DNA of 64,000 nt from Pseudomonas sp. UBA6562 (GTDB lineage: Bacteria > Pseudomonadota > Gammaproteobacteria > Pseudomonadales > Pseudomonadaceae), in the NCBI RefSeq assembly GCF_002434265.1, contig NZ_DJJS01000009.1, positions 114,782-178,781 on the forward strand, in the 5' to 3' direction. Position 1 is the first letter of the stretch. Each line of letters starts with the position of its first letter. The position numbers and the translations under genes are program-made. Shown piece after piece: positions 16,701-25,554 of this stretch. Below the pieces are notes generated by a model. That model made no database searches, was not told where the DNA came from, and saw only the letters and a list, made by a program, of their open reading frames with translations.

Positions 16701-16824
16701 GACGGGGCCTGTGGCTAAGTGGACGGAGAACGGGGATGCGAACGGCGTTCAGGATCATCGTCGGAACAGGCTTGCGGTCACGCGTACGCTCCTTGTGGCA
16801 AGACGAAAAACGGTGGTGGGTGGT

Positions 16825-17967
16825 TTAGTGCAGGCAATAGTGCTGGATCAGTTCCCGCAATAGACGCACGGTCGGGTCCAGAAGTGACATGTCCAGGTAT
16901 TCGCCCGGTTGGTGGGCGCAGCGGATGTCGCCCGGGCCGAGCACGATGGTCTCGCAGCCCAGCTGTTGCAGGTACGGTGCTTCGGTACCGAAGGCCACGG
17001 CTTCGGCAGCGTGTCCGGTCAGACGCTCGGCCAGGCGCACCAGTTCGGTGTCGGCGGCCTGCTCGAAGGGCGGCACTTCCGGGAACAGCGGCGCGTAGTC
17101 GATCTTCACCTCGTGGCGCTCGGCCAGGGGCCGCAACTTGGCGCCGATGGCCGCGCGCAGTTGCTCGACGTCCATGCCGGGCAAAGGCCGCAGGTCGAAC
17201 TCCAGCGAACATTGGCCGCAGATGCGATTGGGGTTGTCGCCGCCGTGGATGCAGCCGAAGTTCATGGTCGGCGTGGGCACGGAGAACTGTGGGTTGCTGT
17301 AGGTGTTCTGCCACTGCCGGCGCAGGCCCATCAGTTCGCCCATCACCGCATGCATGGCTTCCAGCGCGCTGTGGCCCAGGCTCGGGTCGGAGGAGTGGCC
17401 GCTGCGCCCGAGGATGTCGATGCGGTCCATGAGGATGCCCTTGTGCATACGGATCGGCCGCAGCCCGGTGGGCTCGCCGATTACCGCGGCGCGCCCGAGC
17501 GGTTGCCCGGCTTCGGCCAGGGCGCGGGCGCCGGACATGGAGCTTTCTTCGTCGCAGGTGGCGAGGATCAGCAGCGGCTGCTTGAAATCGTGCGCCAGCA
17601 AGGGCTGCACGGCCTCGATCACCAGGGCGAAGAAACCTTTCATGTCGCAACTGCCCAGCCCGATCCAGCGGCCGTCCTGCTCGGTCAGCTTGAGCGGATC
17701 GGTGCGCCACAGCTGCTCGTCGAACGGCACGGTGTCGCTGTGCCCGGCCAGCACCAGGCCGCCCGGGCCGCTGCCGCGGGTGGCCAGCAGGTTGAATTTG
17801 CCGGGGGTGACCTGCTGGATTTCACAGGCGAAGCCCAGGTCGCCCAACCAACCGGCGAGCAGGTCGATGACCGGACGGTTGGACTGGTCCAGCGACGGCT
17901 GGGTGCAGCTGACGGAAGGCGCGGCGATCAGCGCGGCGAACTGTTCTTTCAACGACGGCAGTGGCAT
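16825..17967 (-). CDS. argE: Acetylornithine deacetylase ArgE
   Basis: A 380-residue M20-family zinc peptidase that releases ornithine from N-acetylornithine. Metal ligands are in LVLAGHSDTVPFD (His76, Asp78) and the catalytic/metal pair in ATCDEESSMSGA; a dimerisation domain follows near residues 175-290. GAGGAGA six bases before the ATG at 17967 decides the start (MPLPSLKEQF). It is upstream of argA on the same strand. Having ArgA and ArgE suggests a linear acetyl route, though many pseudomonads also carry ArgJ elsewhere. Confidence 0.92.
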   Translation of the reverse strand: MPLPSLKEQFAALIAAPSVSCTQPSLDQSNRPVIDLLAGWLGDLGFACEIQQVTPGKFNLLATRGSGPGGLVLAGHSDTVPFDEQLWRTDPLKLTEQDGRWIGLGSCDMKGFFALVIEAVQPLLAHDFKQPLLILATCDEESSMSGARALAEAGQPLGRAAVIGEPTGLRPIRMHKGILMDRIDILGRSGHSSDPSLGHSALEAMHAVMGELMGLRRQWQNTYSNPQFSVPTPTMNFGCIHGGDNPNRICGQCSLEFDLRPLPGMDVEQLRAAIGAKLRPLAERHEVKIDYAPLFPEVPPFEQAADTELVRLAERLTGHAAEAVAFGTEAPYLQQLGCETIVLGPGDIRCAHQPGEYLDMSLLDPTVRLLRELIQHYCLH

Positions 17968-18115
17968 GCGCGCTCTCCTCAAGATCTGCGGCCATCATAA
18001 CCACGGCGGCAGGCCCTGGGGCAAGGCTACCGGCTTGACCGACGGCCCGGCGCAGCGGTAGAGGCGCGACTGCTGTAGACTGGCAGACATTCACGCCCCT
18101 GCTCCGAGCCCCGCC

Positions 18116-19516
18116 ATGCCCACAGAAACCGAACTCAAACTCCGCGCCAGCCGCGAGACCCTTGCCGCCCTGCGCGAGCACCCCCTGCTGAAAAAGCGCA
18201 ACAAGTCCGGCTGGCAGACCCGCGAGCTGACCAACCAATATTTCGACACCGCCGAGGGCGACCTGTCGGCCGCCCAAGTGGCGCTGCGCCTGCGCCGCGA
18301 CGGCGAGGTCATCATCCAGACCCTCAAGTGCCGCGGCCGCAGCGTCGCCGGATTGTCGGAGCGCCAAGAGTTCGAATGGCAGCTGGACAAACCCAAGCTC
18401 GACCTGAAAAAGCTCGACGCTACTTGCTGGCCCGAGGCGCTGGCCGCGCTCGACAAGAAAACCATCAAACCGCTGTTCAGCACCGATTTCACCCGCGAAT
18501 ACGCTGAAATCGCCTGGGGTCGCGGCAAGGCGAAAGTGGTGATCGAAGTCGCACTCGACCAGGGCTCGGTCGTGGCGGGCAAGCGCAAGGAGGACATCTG
18601 CGAAGTCGAGCTGGAGCTGCGCGAAGGCAACGCCGAAGCACTGCTGGAACTGGCCGCCGAACTGGCCGCCACGCATGCCCTGATGCCGTGCGACATCAGC
18701 AAGGCCGAGCGCGGCTACCGTCTGCTCGACCCGGCCAGCTACGACCTGGACCTGCCGGCTACCGAGCTGACGCCGGACATGGCCCTGGACGACGCCTTCG
18801 CCGCCCTGGCTTGGCAACTGCTGGGCAGCAGCCAGCGCCTGGCCGAGCAATACCGCCACAACGGCCACTGGAGCCTGCTGCAGGACTGGGTCAAGTGCCT
18901 CGCCGAACTGCGCGCGCTGGTCGCCAGCCTCGGCCAAGCCGCGCCGCGCCCCACCACGCGCGCGCTGCGCACCAGCCTCGACGCACTGCTGGAAGACTGG
19001 CGCCCGCTGGTCCAGGCCGGCAACGACGACGAAGACATCCGCCGCGCCGCGCCCGAGCAGTTCGCCGAAGAGCTGGAAGACCCACGCTGGGGCCAGTTCT
19101 CGCTGGACACCTCGCGCTGGTTGCTGGCCCGCAGCTGGACCGTCGAGCGCAGCAAGCGCGGCGAGCGCCAGGGCAAGGCGCAATTGGCCAGCTGGCTGAT
19201 GCACCTGCTGGGCGAAGAAGGCCGCGATCTGCAACTGGCGCTGTACGTCCAGCGTCCCGAAGACTTGGGCGAACAATTGCCGCGCATCGAGCGCCTGCAG
19301 AGCTGGCTGCACCATGCCCGCCAGGTGCTCGAAGCGCCGCAGCTCGACCGCCTGTACGGCGACCTCAACAAGCTGCAGCAACTGGCCGAGCAACCTTTGG
19401 GCGACGACGAAGCCGAGGTGCGCGAGCAATTGCTCGAAGCCCGCATCGAACAGGCCCGCGCGGTCGATCAGAGCCGCGGCTGGAAGTACCTGCTCAAATC
19501 CGCCTCAACGCGCTAA
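18116..19516 (+). CDS. CYTH-CHAD inorganic triphosphatase-like protein
   Basis: A 466-residue two-domain protein. Residues 1-200 form a CYTH triphosphate-tunnel domain with the ExExK motif at Glu4, Glu6 and Lys8 (TETELKLRA) and further basic and acidic tunnel residues (ALRLRRDGE, EVELELREG). Residues 210-460 are a helical, histidine/arginine-rich CHAD domain, thought to bind polyphosphate. E. coli YgiF with this architecture hydrolyses inorganic tripolyphosphate. Its last 12 bases overlap the end of the convergent Lrp-type gene. Cytosolic; no signal peptide. Confidence 0.88.
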   Translation: MPTETELKLRASRETLAALREHPLLKKRNKSGWQTRELTNQYFDTAEGDLSAAQVALRLRRDGEVIIQTLKCRGRSVAGLSERQEFEWQLDKPKLDLKKLDATCWPEALAALDKKTIKPLFSTDFTREYAEIAWGRGKAKVVIEVALDQGSVVAGKRKEDICEVELELREGNAEALLELAAELAATHALMPCDISKAERGYRLLDPASYDLDLPATELTPDMALDDAFAALAWQLLGSSQRLAEQYRHNGHWSLLQDWVKCLAELRALVASLGQAAPRPTTRALRTSLDALLEDWRPLVQAGNDDEDIRRAAPEQFAEELEDPRWGQFSLDTSRWLLARSWTVERSKRGERQGKAQLASWLMHLLGEEGRDLQLALYVQRPEDLGEQLPRIERLQSWLHHARQVLEAPQLDRLYGDLNKLQQLAEQPLGDDEAEVREQLLEARIEQARAVDQSRGWKYLLKSASTR

Positions 19517-19975
19517 CGGCAGGCAGGTGGTGGACTTGATCTCCGACAGCGCGACGATCGAGTTCACCTCCTGGATGCCCGGCACGTTCGACAGCTTTTC
19601 GAAGAAGAAACGTTCGTAGGCCTCGATGTCCGAGGTCACGATGCGTAACAGAAAGTCCACCGAGCCCATCAGCACATAACATTCCAGCACTTCCGGAAAT
19701 TCCCGAATCGCGTCGGTGAATTCGGTGAAGTTCGAGCGACCATGGGCGTTGAGCTTCACTTCGGCGAAGATCTGCGTGTTCAGCCCCACTTTCTTGCGGT
19801 CCAGCAGGGTCACCTGCGCGCGGATCACCCCCTCTTCCTTCAAGCGCTGGATACGCCGCCAGCAGGGCGATTGCGACAAGCCCACGCGTTCGGCCACCTG
19901 TGCGCTGGACAGCGAAGCGTCTTCTTGCAGCACCTCGAGGATGCGGCGGTCGTAGGCATCCAGCTCGCTTTGCAT
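19505..19975 (-). CDS. Lrp/AsnC-family transcriptional regulator
   Basis: A 156-residue regulator with an N-terminal winged helix-turn-helix (DAYDRRILEVLQEDASLSSAQVAERVGLSQSPCWRRIQRLKEEGVI) and a C-terminal RAM effector domain (VLECYVLMGSVDFLLRIVTSDIEAYERFFFEKLSNVPGI). Members sense amino acids. The start at 19975 (ATG with GGAGAA eight bases before) is preferred over a TTG two codons upstream. It diverges from the small gene at 20099 and overlaps the end of the CYTH-CHAD gene by 12 bases. It resembles BkdR/Lrp-type proteins but the target is not shown by the sequence. Confidence 0.9.
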   Translation of the reverse strand: MQSELDAYDRRILEVLQEDASLSSAQVAERVGLSQSPCWRRIQRLKEEGVIRAQVTLLDRKKVGLNTQIFAEVKLNAHGRSNFTEFTDAIREFPEVLECYVLMGSVDFLLRIVTSDIEAYERFFFEKLSNVPGIQEVNSIVALSEIKSTTCLPLAR

Positions 19976-20098
19976 GATCAATTCTCCAAACGCTTTTCTA
20001 CGAATAAAACGATCTATCGATACCCTGAAAGAGATGAATCATAGCGAAATAATCGCAACGGACGCATGCCAGAATGCTTTCGACTTCTGGAGATCGCC

Positions 20099-20428
20099 AT
20101 GAACGCATTCGTCCAACTCGACACCCCTGCCCGCCCCGACCATTTCGCGCCCAGCCCCGCCCCCCTGTGCGTGAGTTACCGCATAAAGGTCGAAGCCGAG
20201 CCCGACAGCCTGTGCCGCATCCTCAACCTGTTCGCATTGCAATCGCTGACGCCCCACGCGCTCCAGGCCAGCCAGCAGGACGATCTGCTCACCGTGGGCA
20301 TCGAGGTGGGCGGCTTGAGCTGGCCGCGTGCCGAGCTGATCGCACAGAAGATGCGTAACCTCGTTTGCGTGGCTGAGGTGACCCTTCAGGAATCCGGCAA
20401 GATTCAGCAAAGCCATTGCGCCATGTGA
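20099..20428 (+). CDS. Conserved-looking hypothetical protein, possible ACT-like fold
   Basis: A 109-residue cytosolic protein starting MNAFVQLDTPAR with GGAG before the ATG. The central part (LCVSYRIKVEAEPDSLCRILNLFALQSLTPHALQASQQDDLLTVGIEVGGLSW) alternates beta-like and helical segments in the way ACT-type ligand-binding domains do, including a PDSL..IL.LF helix. It is divergent from the Lrp-type regulator, whose effector domain has a related fold, so it may be under that regulator's control. The family is not certain. Confidence 0.65.
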   Translation: MNAFVQLDTPARPDHFAPSPAPLCVSYRIKVEAEPDSLCRILNLFALQSLTPHALQASQQDDLLTVGIEVGGLSWPRAELIAQKMRNLVCVAEVTLQESGKIQQSHCAM

Positions 20429-20481
20429 CCGCATGAGGCGGGCTACCGTTGGGCGACTCTTCCCCGGCAAGGATGCCCACG

Positions 20482-22155
20482 ATGTTCTCCACGCCCGACC
20501 ACAATCTCGACCTCAACCGCCTGCTCGATACCCTGCTGGCCGAGCAGCGCCTGTCGGCCACCACCGCCCTGGCGGTGCTCGACGCCGCCAAGCACCAAGC
20601 ACGGACGCATCCGCTGGAACTGATCGCCAGCCTGGCGCAGGACGACCCGAGCGCCACCCTGGACCTCGAAGGTTTGTGCCAGTGGCTGGCGACCAAGGTC
20701 GGCCAGCCTTACCAGCACCTCGACCCGCTGCAACTCGACTTGAGCCACGCCGCGGGCCTGGTTTCCACGGCCTTCGCCCAGCGCCACGGCATCCTGCCGG
20801 TCGCCGCCGACGCCAGCGGCATCACCATCGCCAGCGCCCAACCCTATCAACGCGAGTGGGAGGCCGACCTGCTGCGCAGCCTGGGCCGGCCGATCCATCG
20901 GGTGATGGCCAACCCGGTGTCGATCCGCCAGATCGGGGCGGCTTGCGGGCAACTGGCACGGCAAGTGGCCGGTGCCAACCATCAGCACGGCGCAGGCGTG
21001 GCGCAACTCGAACAACTGCTCGCCAAGAACCGCACCCTCGACACCGCCAGCGCCGAAGACGCGCACATCGTGGCCCTGGTCGACTGGATGCTGCAGTACG
21101 CCGTGGAACAACGCGCGAGCGACATCCACCTGGAGCCGCGGCGCGACAAAGGCCAGTTGCGCTACCGCATCGACGGGCTGCTGCACCCGGTCTATGCCTT
21201 CCCCACGGGCGTCACCCTGGCCGTCACCAGCCGCCTCAAGCACCTGGGGCGGATGAACGTGGCGGAGAAGCGGCGCCCGCAGGACGGCCGCCTGCACAGC
21301 CGGCTGCCGAGCGGGCAGGAGATCGAGCTGCGCTTGTCGAGCCTGCCCACGCCGTTCGGGGAAAAGCTGGTGCTGCGTCTGTTCGACCCGCAACAGTTAC
21401 AACAAGACTTCACCCGGCTGGGCCTGGAAGGCGCGACGCTGCAACGCTGGGAACACCTGCTGCGACAACGCCAGGGCATGATCCTGGTCACCGGCCCGAC
21501 CGGCTCGGGCAAGACCCAAACCCTGTACGCCAGCCTCGACCGCCTGGCCTCGCCACAGATCAACCTATGCACCATCGAAGACCCCATCGAGCGCCTGTAC
21601 CCGGCGCTCAATCAACTGCAAGTGCACGCCGCGCTCGATCTGGGTTTCGCCAGCGGTGTACGCGCCCTGCTGCGCCAAGACCCTGACGTGATCATGATCG
21701 GCGAGATACGCGACCAGGAGACCGCCCAGGTGGCGATCCAGGCTGCGCTCACCGGGCACTTGGTGCTCTCGACGCTGCACACCAATGACGCGTGCAGCGC
21801 CATCACCCGCTTGCAGGAACTGGGCGTGGCCACCTACCTGATCAAGGCCACGTTGGCCGGCGTCATGGCCCAGCGGCTGGTACGTACGCTTTGCCAGCAG
21901 TGTCTGGCCCAGGCGCGGCGAGGGAGCGGCACCTGCCCTCAGTGCCGCGGCACTGGCTTTCACGGGCGCACCGGACTGTTCGAACTGCTGGTGATGAGCG
22001 ACCCGCTACGCCAGCACATCGACGCCGACGCGGACGTGCAACGCCTGCGCCAGCTGGCGGCCGGCGAAGGGCTGCGCAGCCTGCGTCAGTGCGGTGAAGA
22101 CAAGGTGGCCGCTGGCATCACTACCGAGCAGGAGGTGTTGAGGGTATGCGCATGA
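20482..22155 (+). CDS. GspE/PilB-type secretion ATPase, orphan
   Basis: A 557-residue hexameric traffic ATPase. An N-terminal MshEN-like region (to about 150) precedes the ATPase core with Walker A GPTGSGKTQT, the Asp box (CTIEDPIERLYPALNQLQV), Walker B (ALLRQDPDVIMIGEIRD) and the His box (GHLVLSTLHTND). Near the C-terminus two CxxC pairs (CQQC, CPQC) form the zinc site typical of GspE. No pseudopilin, secretin or platform gene is nearby, so its partners must be elsewhere. The start at 20482 has AAGGA eight bases upstream; earlier in-frame ATGs are less well placed. Confidence 0.9.
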   Translation: MFSTPDHNLDLNRLLDTLLAEQRLSATTALAVLDAAKHQARTHPLELIASLAQDDPSATLDLEGLCQWLATKVGQPYQHLDPLQLDLSHAAGLVSTAFAQRHGILPVAADASGITIASAQPYQREWEADLLRSLGRPIHRVMANPVSIRQIGAACGQLARQVAGANHQHGAGVAQLEQLLAKNRTLDTASAEDAHIVALVDWMLQYAVEQRASDIHLEPRRDKGQLRYRIDGLLHPVYAFPTGVTLAVTSRLKHLGRMNVAEKRRPQDGRLHSRLPSGQEIELRLSSLPTPFGEKLVLRLFDPQQLQQDFTRLGLEGATLQRWEHLLRQRQGMILVTGPTGSGKTQTLYASLDRLASPQINLCTIEDPIERLYPALNQLQVHAALDLGFASGVRALLRQDPDVIMIGEIRDQETAQVAIQAALTGHLVLSTLHTNDACSAITRLQELGVATYLIKATLAGVMAQRLVRTLCQQCLAQARRGSGTCPQCRGTGFHGRTGLFELLVMSDPLRQHIDADADVQRLRQLAAGEGLRSLRQCGEDKVAAGITTEQEVLRVCA

Positions 22156-22265
22156 GCGTATTACGGGCAGGGCTTGAAGCCTGCGCCTGACAAAGACAAG
22201 GGAAAAGACCCACGAATCAAGGCAATGGACGTCATCGGCAGACATGGGTATGATTGCGCCCCGTT

Positions 22266-22342
22266 GCACTCGTAGCTCAGCTGGATAGAGTATTGCCCTC
22301 CGAAGGCAGTGGTCGTGGGTTCGAATCCCGCCGAGTGCGCCA
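22266..22342 (+). tRNA. tRNA-Arg (anticodon CCG)
   Basis: A 77-nt cloverleaf: acceptor GCACTCG pairs with CGAGTGC (22332-22338), D-arm TAGCTCAGCTGGATAGAG, anticodon loop CTCCGAA with anticodon CCG reading CGG, T-arm GTGGGTTCGAATCCCGC, discriminator G and encoded CCA. All expected invariant bases are present. Confidence 0.97.
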
Positions 22343-22350
22343 TCTTTCCT

Positions 22351-22369
22351 CCCCTTGTGTCACAAGGGG
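22351..22369. repeat. 19-bp near-perfect palindrome just after the tRNA
   Basis: CCCCTTGTG, one base, then CACAAGGGG. It starts eight bases after the tRNA 3-prime end. It could be a processing or termination hairpin; a short T-containing stretch (GCGTTTTC) follows. No integrase is adjacent. Confidence 0.6.
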
Positions 22370-22462
22370 TCAGCGTTTTCGACAGCATCCCCGCCCAGTC
22401 TGCCCTGCCGTCTTGCCAGGTATCGCCCAGCTTTGAGCACGGCAGGACCGGCAACGATCGGA

Positions 22463-23728
22463 CTACGCACACCTCAAGCAATTACGCCCAGCACGCTTGG
22501 CCTCGTATAGCGCGGTATCAGCCGACCCTATCAAGGCGCCTGCACTGACGGATGGCGCCACGCCCTCGGCCAGGCCCAGGCTGATGCTCACCCTCGCTTG
22601 GTTGCCCAGCACCGGATGAGGCACGTTCAGCTCGTGTACCGCTGCGCGAAGCGCCTCGGCCAAGTTACGGGCTTGGTTCACATCGGCATCTACCATCAGA
22701 ATCAGCATCTCCTCACCGCCGAAGCGGAACGCCAGCGCCCCCGCCGCCTGCGCGGTCTGGTGGATGGTGCGGCTCAACAGCTTGAGGCAGGTGTCGCCTT
22801 GCATGTGCCCATAGCTGTCGTTGTAGGTTTTGAAGTGGTCGATATCCAGCAGGATCACGGCCACGCGGGTAGGTGTGTGCAGCGCCCGTTCCCAGACCGA
22901 AGCGATGAATTCGCCTTGATAGCGCCGGTTGAACAGCTGGGTCAACGGATCGGTTCGGGCCATTTCGGTCAGCTGTTCCTGCAGCAACCGTCCGCGCAAG
23001 GCGAACAGATAGCTCAAACGGCTACCCCGCTCCAGAAAATAAGAAGCCATCAACAGCAACACCGCCGTCGAGACATAAAAAATCGCATTGGCCTGCCAGA
23101 TCACCGTGTCCATGAACCCGGCTACCCAGGTGGTCACCAGCTGGATGACCAGCATGCACCCCAGCGCGGCAGCCGCGTAGCGCACGGGCAATTGCTGGAT
23201 CACGGTGCAGTAGACCATCAGCAACGACATGCCCAGCTGGTAGTGGAGCCGATAGGGGCTGGCGCTGTGGATCATCACCAACAGCGGCATGAGCGACGCC
23301 AGGACCGTACCGGTGGCCGAGACCGTCTCCAACGCCCAACGGGCGGTCAAGCGCTGGCTGATCAGCAGCATGAGCACGATCATCGGCGTGATCAGGCCCA
23401 CCCGCCCCAGTGCGACGTAGGTGAACAGGTCGTTCAGTGCCAGCCAGTCGCTGATGAGAAACAGGTTGTAGACGCACGCACCGCCGATACCGACGGCCGT
23501 CAGGAAGCGCAAGCGTCGCTTGCGTGTGTCCATGTCGTAGCGACGCTCCAGCTCATCGTCGAAACGCAGGCGCATGCCGCCCGAAGTGATTCTGCGCTCG
23601 ACCGCCTTGAGGACTTCCAGGTTTTGCGGGCGAGGGCTGTCGGGGACGAGGGCGAGCATGTTGCACCAATGGGAACGAAAGGATTCCACTTCAGACCACA
23701 GCAGTGATGACTTAATGCTATCAACCAT
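22463..23728 (-). CDS. Membrane GGDEF-family protein with GGEEM active site
   Basis: A 421-residue protein with about six hydrophobic helices between residues 78 and 235, then a GGDEF domain from about 255 (ARTDPLTQLFNRRY ... LLDIDHFKTYNDSYGHMQGD). The signature reads FRFGGEEM rather than GG(D/E)EF, and the inhibitory RxxD site is replaced by QAAG upstream of it. The domain is otherwise intact (YEAKRAGRN at the end), so diguanylate cyclase activity is possible but uncertain, without product inhibition at the usual site. The start is unsure because no clear ribosome site precedes 23728. It is convergent with the tRNA and divergent from hscC. Confidence 0.85.
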   Translation of the reverse strand: MVDSIKSSLLWSEVESFRSHWCNMLALVPDSPRPQNLEVLKAVERRITSGGMRLRFDDELERRYDMDTRKRRLRFLTAVGIGGACVYNLFLISDWLALNDLFTYVALGRVGLITPMIVLMLLISQRLTARWALETVSATGTVLASLMPLLVMIHSASPYRLHYQLGMSLLMVYCTVIQQLPVRYAAAALGCMLVIQLVTTWVAGFMDTVIWQANAIFYVSTAVLLLMASYFLERGSRLSYLFALRGRLLQEQLTEMARTDPLTQLFNRRYQGEFIASVWERALHTPTRVAVILLDIDHFKTYNDSYGHMQGDTCLKLLSRTIHQTAQAAGALAFRFGGEEMLILMVDADVNQARNLAEALRAAVHELNVPHPVLGNQARVSISLGLAEGVAPSVSAGALIGSADTALYEAKRAGRNCLRCA

Positions 23729-23853
23729 GAAGATTTTGCATGCCTGCGCAAACGTCGTCCTTGCGCATCGAACCTTTGTCTTCCTGCTGCTCTAATGCCC
23801 CATGTCGACGCGTCACCGCTCATGTGCCGTGTATCAACAAGGAGTAGATGGAC

Positions 23854-25545
23854 ATGATCATCGGCATCGACCTGGGCACCACCAACAGCCTGGTAGCGGT
23901 CTGGAACGCAGAAACCGCGCAGCTCGTTCCCAATGCCCTCGGCAAGCTGCTGACGCCCAGCGTGGTCGGCCTGGACGACCGTGGCGAACTGATCGTCGGC
24001 GACGTCGCCCGCGAGCGCTTGCAGACACACCCGCAAGCCACCACCGCGCTGTTCAAGCGGCACATGGGCAGCGCCCGGGAAACCCTATTGGGCGAACGCG
24101 CCTACCGTCCCGAAGAGTTGTCGGCCCTGCTGCTGCGCAGCCTCAAGGAAGATGCCGAGCGCTACCTGGGCGAGCCGGTGACCGAAGCGGTGATCAGCGT
24201 GCCGGCCTATTTCAGCGATGCCCAGCGCAAGGCCACGCGCGTCGCCGGCCAGTTGGCCGGGCTGAAGGTCGAGAAGCTGATCAACGAACCCACGGCAGCG
24301 GCGCTTGCCTATGGGCTGCACCACAAGGGAGAGGCCACGTTTCTGGTCTTCGACCTGGGCGGCGGCACGTTCGACGTGTCGGTGCTGGAGCTATTCGAGG
24401 GGGTCATGGAGGTGCGCGCCAGCGCCGGGGACAACTTCCTCGGCGGTGAGGACTTCGACGACCTGCTGGTCGCCCACGTGTGCGCCGCCGCGCATGCCCA
24501 GCCCTTGCCGACGGCAACCGAAGGCGCATTGGCCCAACGTCTGCGCCGTGAGGCGCAGCGGGTGCGCCATGCGCTCGGCCAGCAACCGCATATCACCTTC
24601 ACGGTACGCGACGGCGAGCGCGAATGGAGCCTGCCGATCACCCAGGACGATCTTGCCCGCCTCTACCAACCCTTGCTCGATCGCCTGCGCGCGCCGATCG
24701 AACGGGCCTTGCGCGATGCGCGCATCAAGGCTGCCGATCTGGACGAGGTATTGCTGGTCGGCGGTACGTCGCGCATGCCACTGGTGCGACGTTTGGTGGC
24801 CAGCCTGTTCGGACGCTTTCCGGCCATGCAGCTCAACCCCGACGAGGTGGTGGCCCAGGGCGCGGCCATCCAGGCAGCGCTCAAAGCCCGGCACGCTTCG
24901 CTCGAAGAGGTGGTGCTGACCGATGTCAGCCCTTACACCTTGGGCATCGAGACGACGTCCAGTGAAGGCCAGCGCCGCATCGGCGGCCTGTACCTGCCGA
25001 TCATCGAGCGCAACAGCGTGGTGCCGGTCAGCCGCGAACAGACCGTGTACACCATCGACGAAGCGCAGACGGTGGTCAGGGTCCGCATCTTCCAGGGCGA
25101 GAGCCGCCTGGTGAGCAACAACATCTTCCTCGGCGAACTGGAAGTGCCCGTGCCGCCACGCAAAGGGGGCGATGTCGGCATCGAAGTGCGCTTCACCTAT
25201 GACATCAACGGCCTGCTCGAAGCCCAGGTGCACATTCCGCTGACCGGCGAGCAGCGCACCCTGGTGATCGAGAATAATCCCGGCGTGCTCAGCCCCGAGG
25301 AGATCGCCCAACGCCTCGATGCCCTGGCGACGCTCAAGGTGCACCCACGCGAGCAACAGGTGAACAGCCTGTTGATGGCGCGCCTGGAGCGCCTGTACCA
25401 AGAGAGCCTGGGCGATACCCGCGAATACGTCGCCGAGCTGGCCAAGCAGTTCCAGCATGCGCTGGAGCGGCAGGACGAGCGTGCGTTGCGTGAAGCGCGG
25501 GTTGCGCTGGTGGAGCGTCTGGAACACCTCGAACGCCGTCTGTGA
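23854..25545 (+). CDS. hscC: Hsp70-family chaperone HscC
   Basis: A 563-residue Hsp70. The ATPase half shows the phosphate-1 loop IIGIDLGTTNSLVAVW, LVFDLGGGTFDVSVLE and VLLVGGTSRMPLVRRLV; the substrate half (YTLGIETTSSEG, IPIIERN-type region, VRIFQGES) is followed by a shortened helical lid. At about 560 residues it is shorter than DnaK and matches HscC, the DnaK-like protein that E. coli pairs with membrane J-type partners DjlB/DjlC. The ATG at 23854 lies nine bases after AAGGAG; an ATG two codons earlier is too close. A J-like membrane protein follows nine bases later, an operon. Confidence 0.93.
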   Translation: MIIGIDLGTTNSLVAVWNAETAQLVPNALGKLLTPSVVGLDDRGELIVGDVARERLQTHPQATTALFKRHMGSARETLLGERAYRPEELSALLLRSLKEDAERYLGEPVTEAVISVPAYFSDAQRKATRVAGQLAGLKVEKLINEPTAAALAYGLHHKGEATFLVFDLGGGTFDVSVLELFEGVMEVRASAGDNFLGGEDFDDLLVAHVCAAAHAQPLPTATEGALAQRLRREAQRVRHALGQQPHITFTVRDGEREWSLPITQDDLARLYQPLLDRLRAPIERALRDARIKAADLDEVLLVGGTSRMPLVRRLVASLFGRFPAMQLNPDEVVAQGAAIQAALKARHASLEEVVLTDVSPYTLGIETTSSEGQRRIGGLYLPIIERNSVVPVSREQTVYTIDEAQTVVRVRIFQGESRLVSNNIFLGELEVPVPPRKGGDVGIEVRFTYDINGLLEAQVHIPLTGEQRTLVIENNPGVLSPEEIAQRLDALATLKVHPREQQVNSLLMARLERLYQESLGDTREYVAELAKQFQHALERQDERALREARVALVERLEHLERRL

Positions 25546-25554
25546 GGGCTGATC

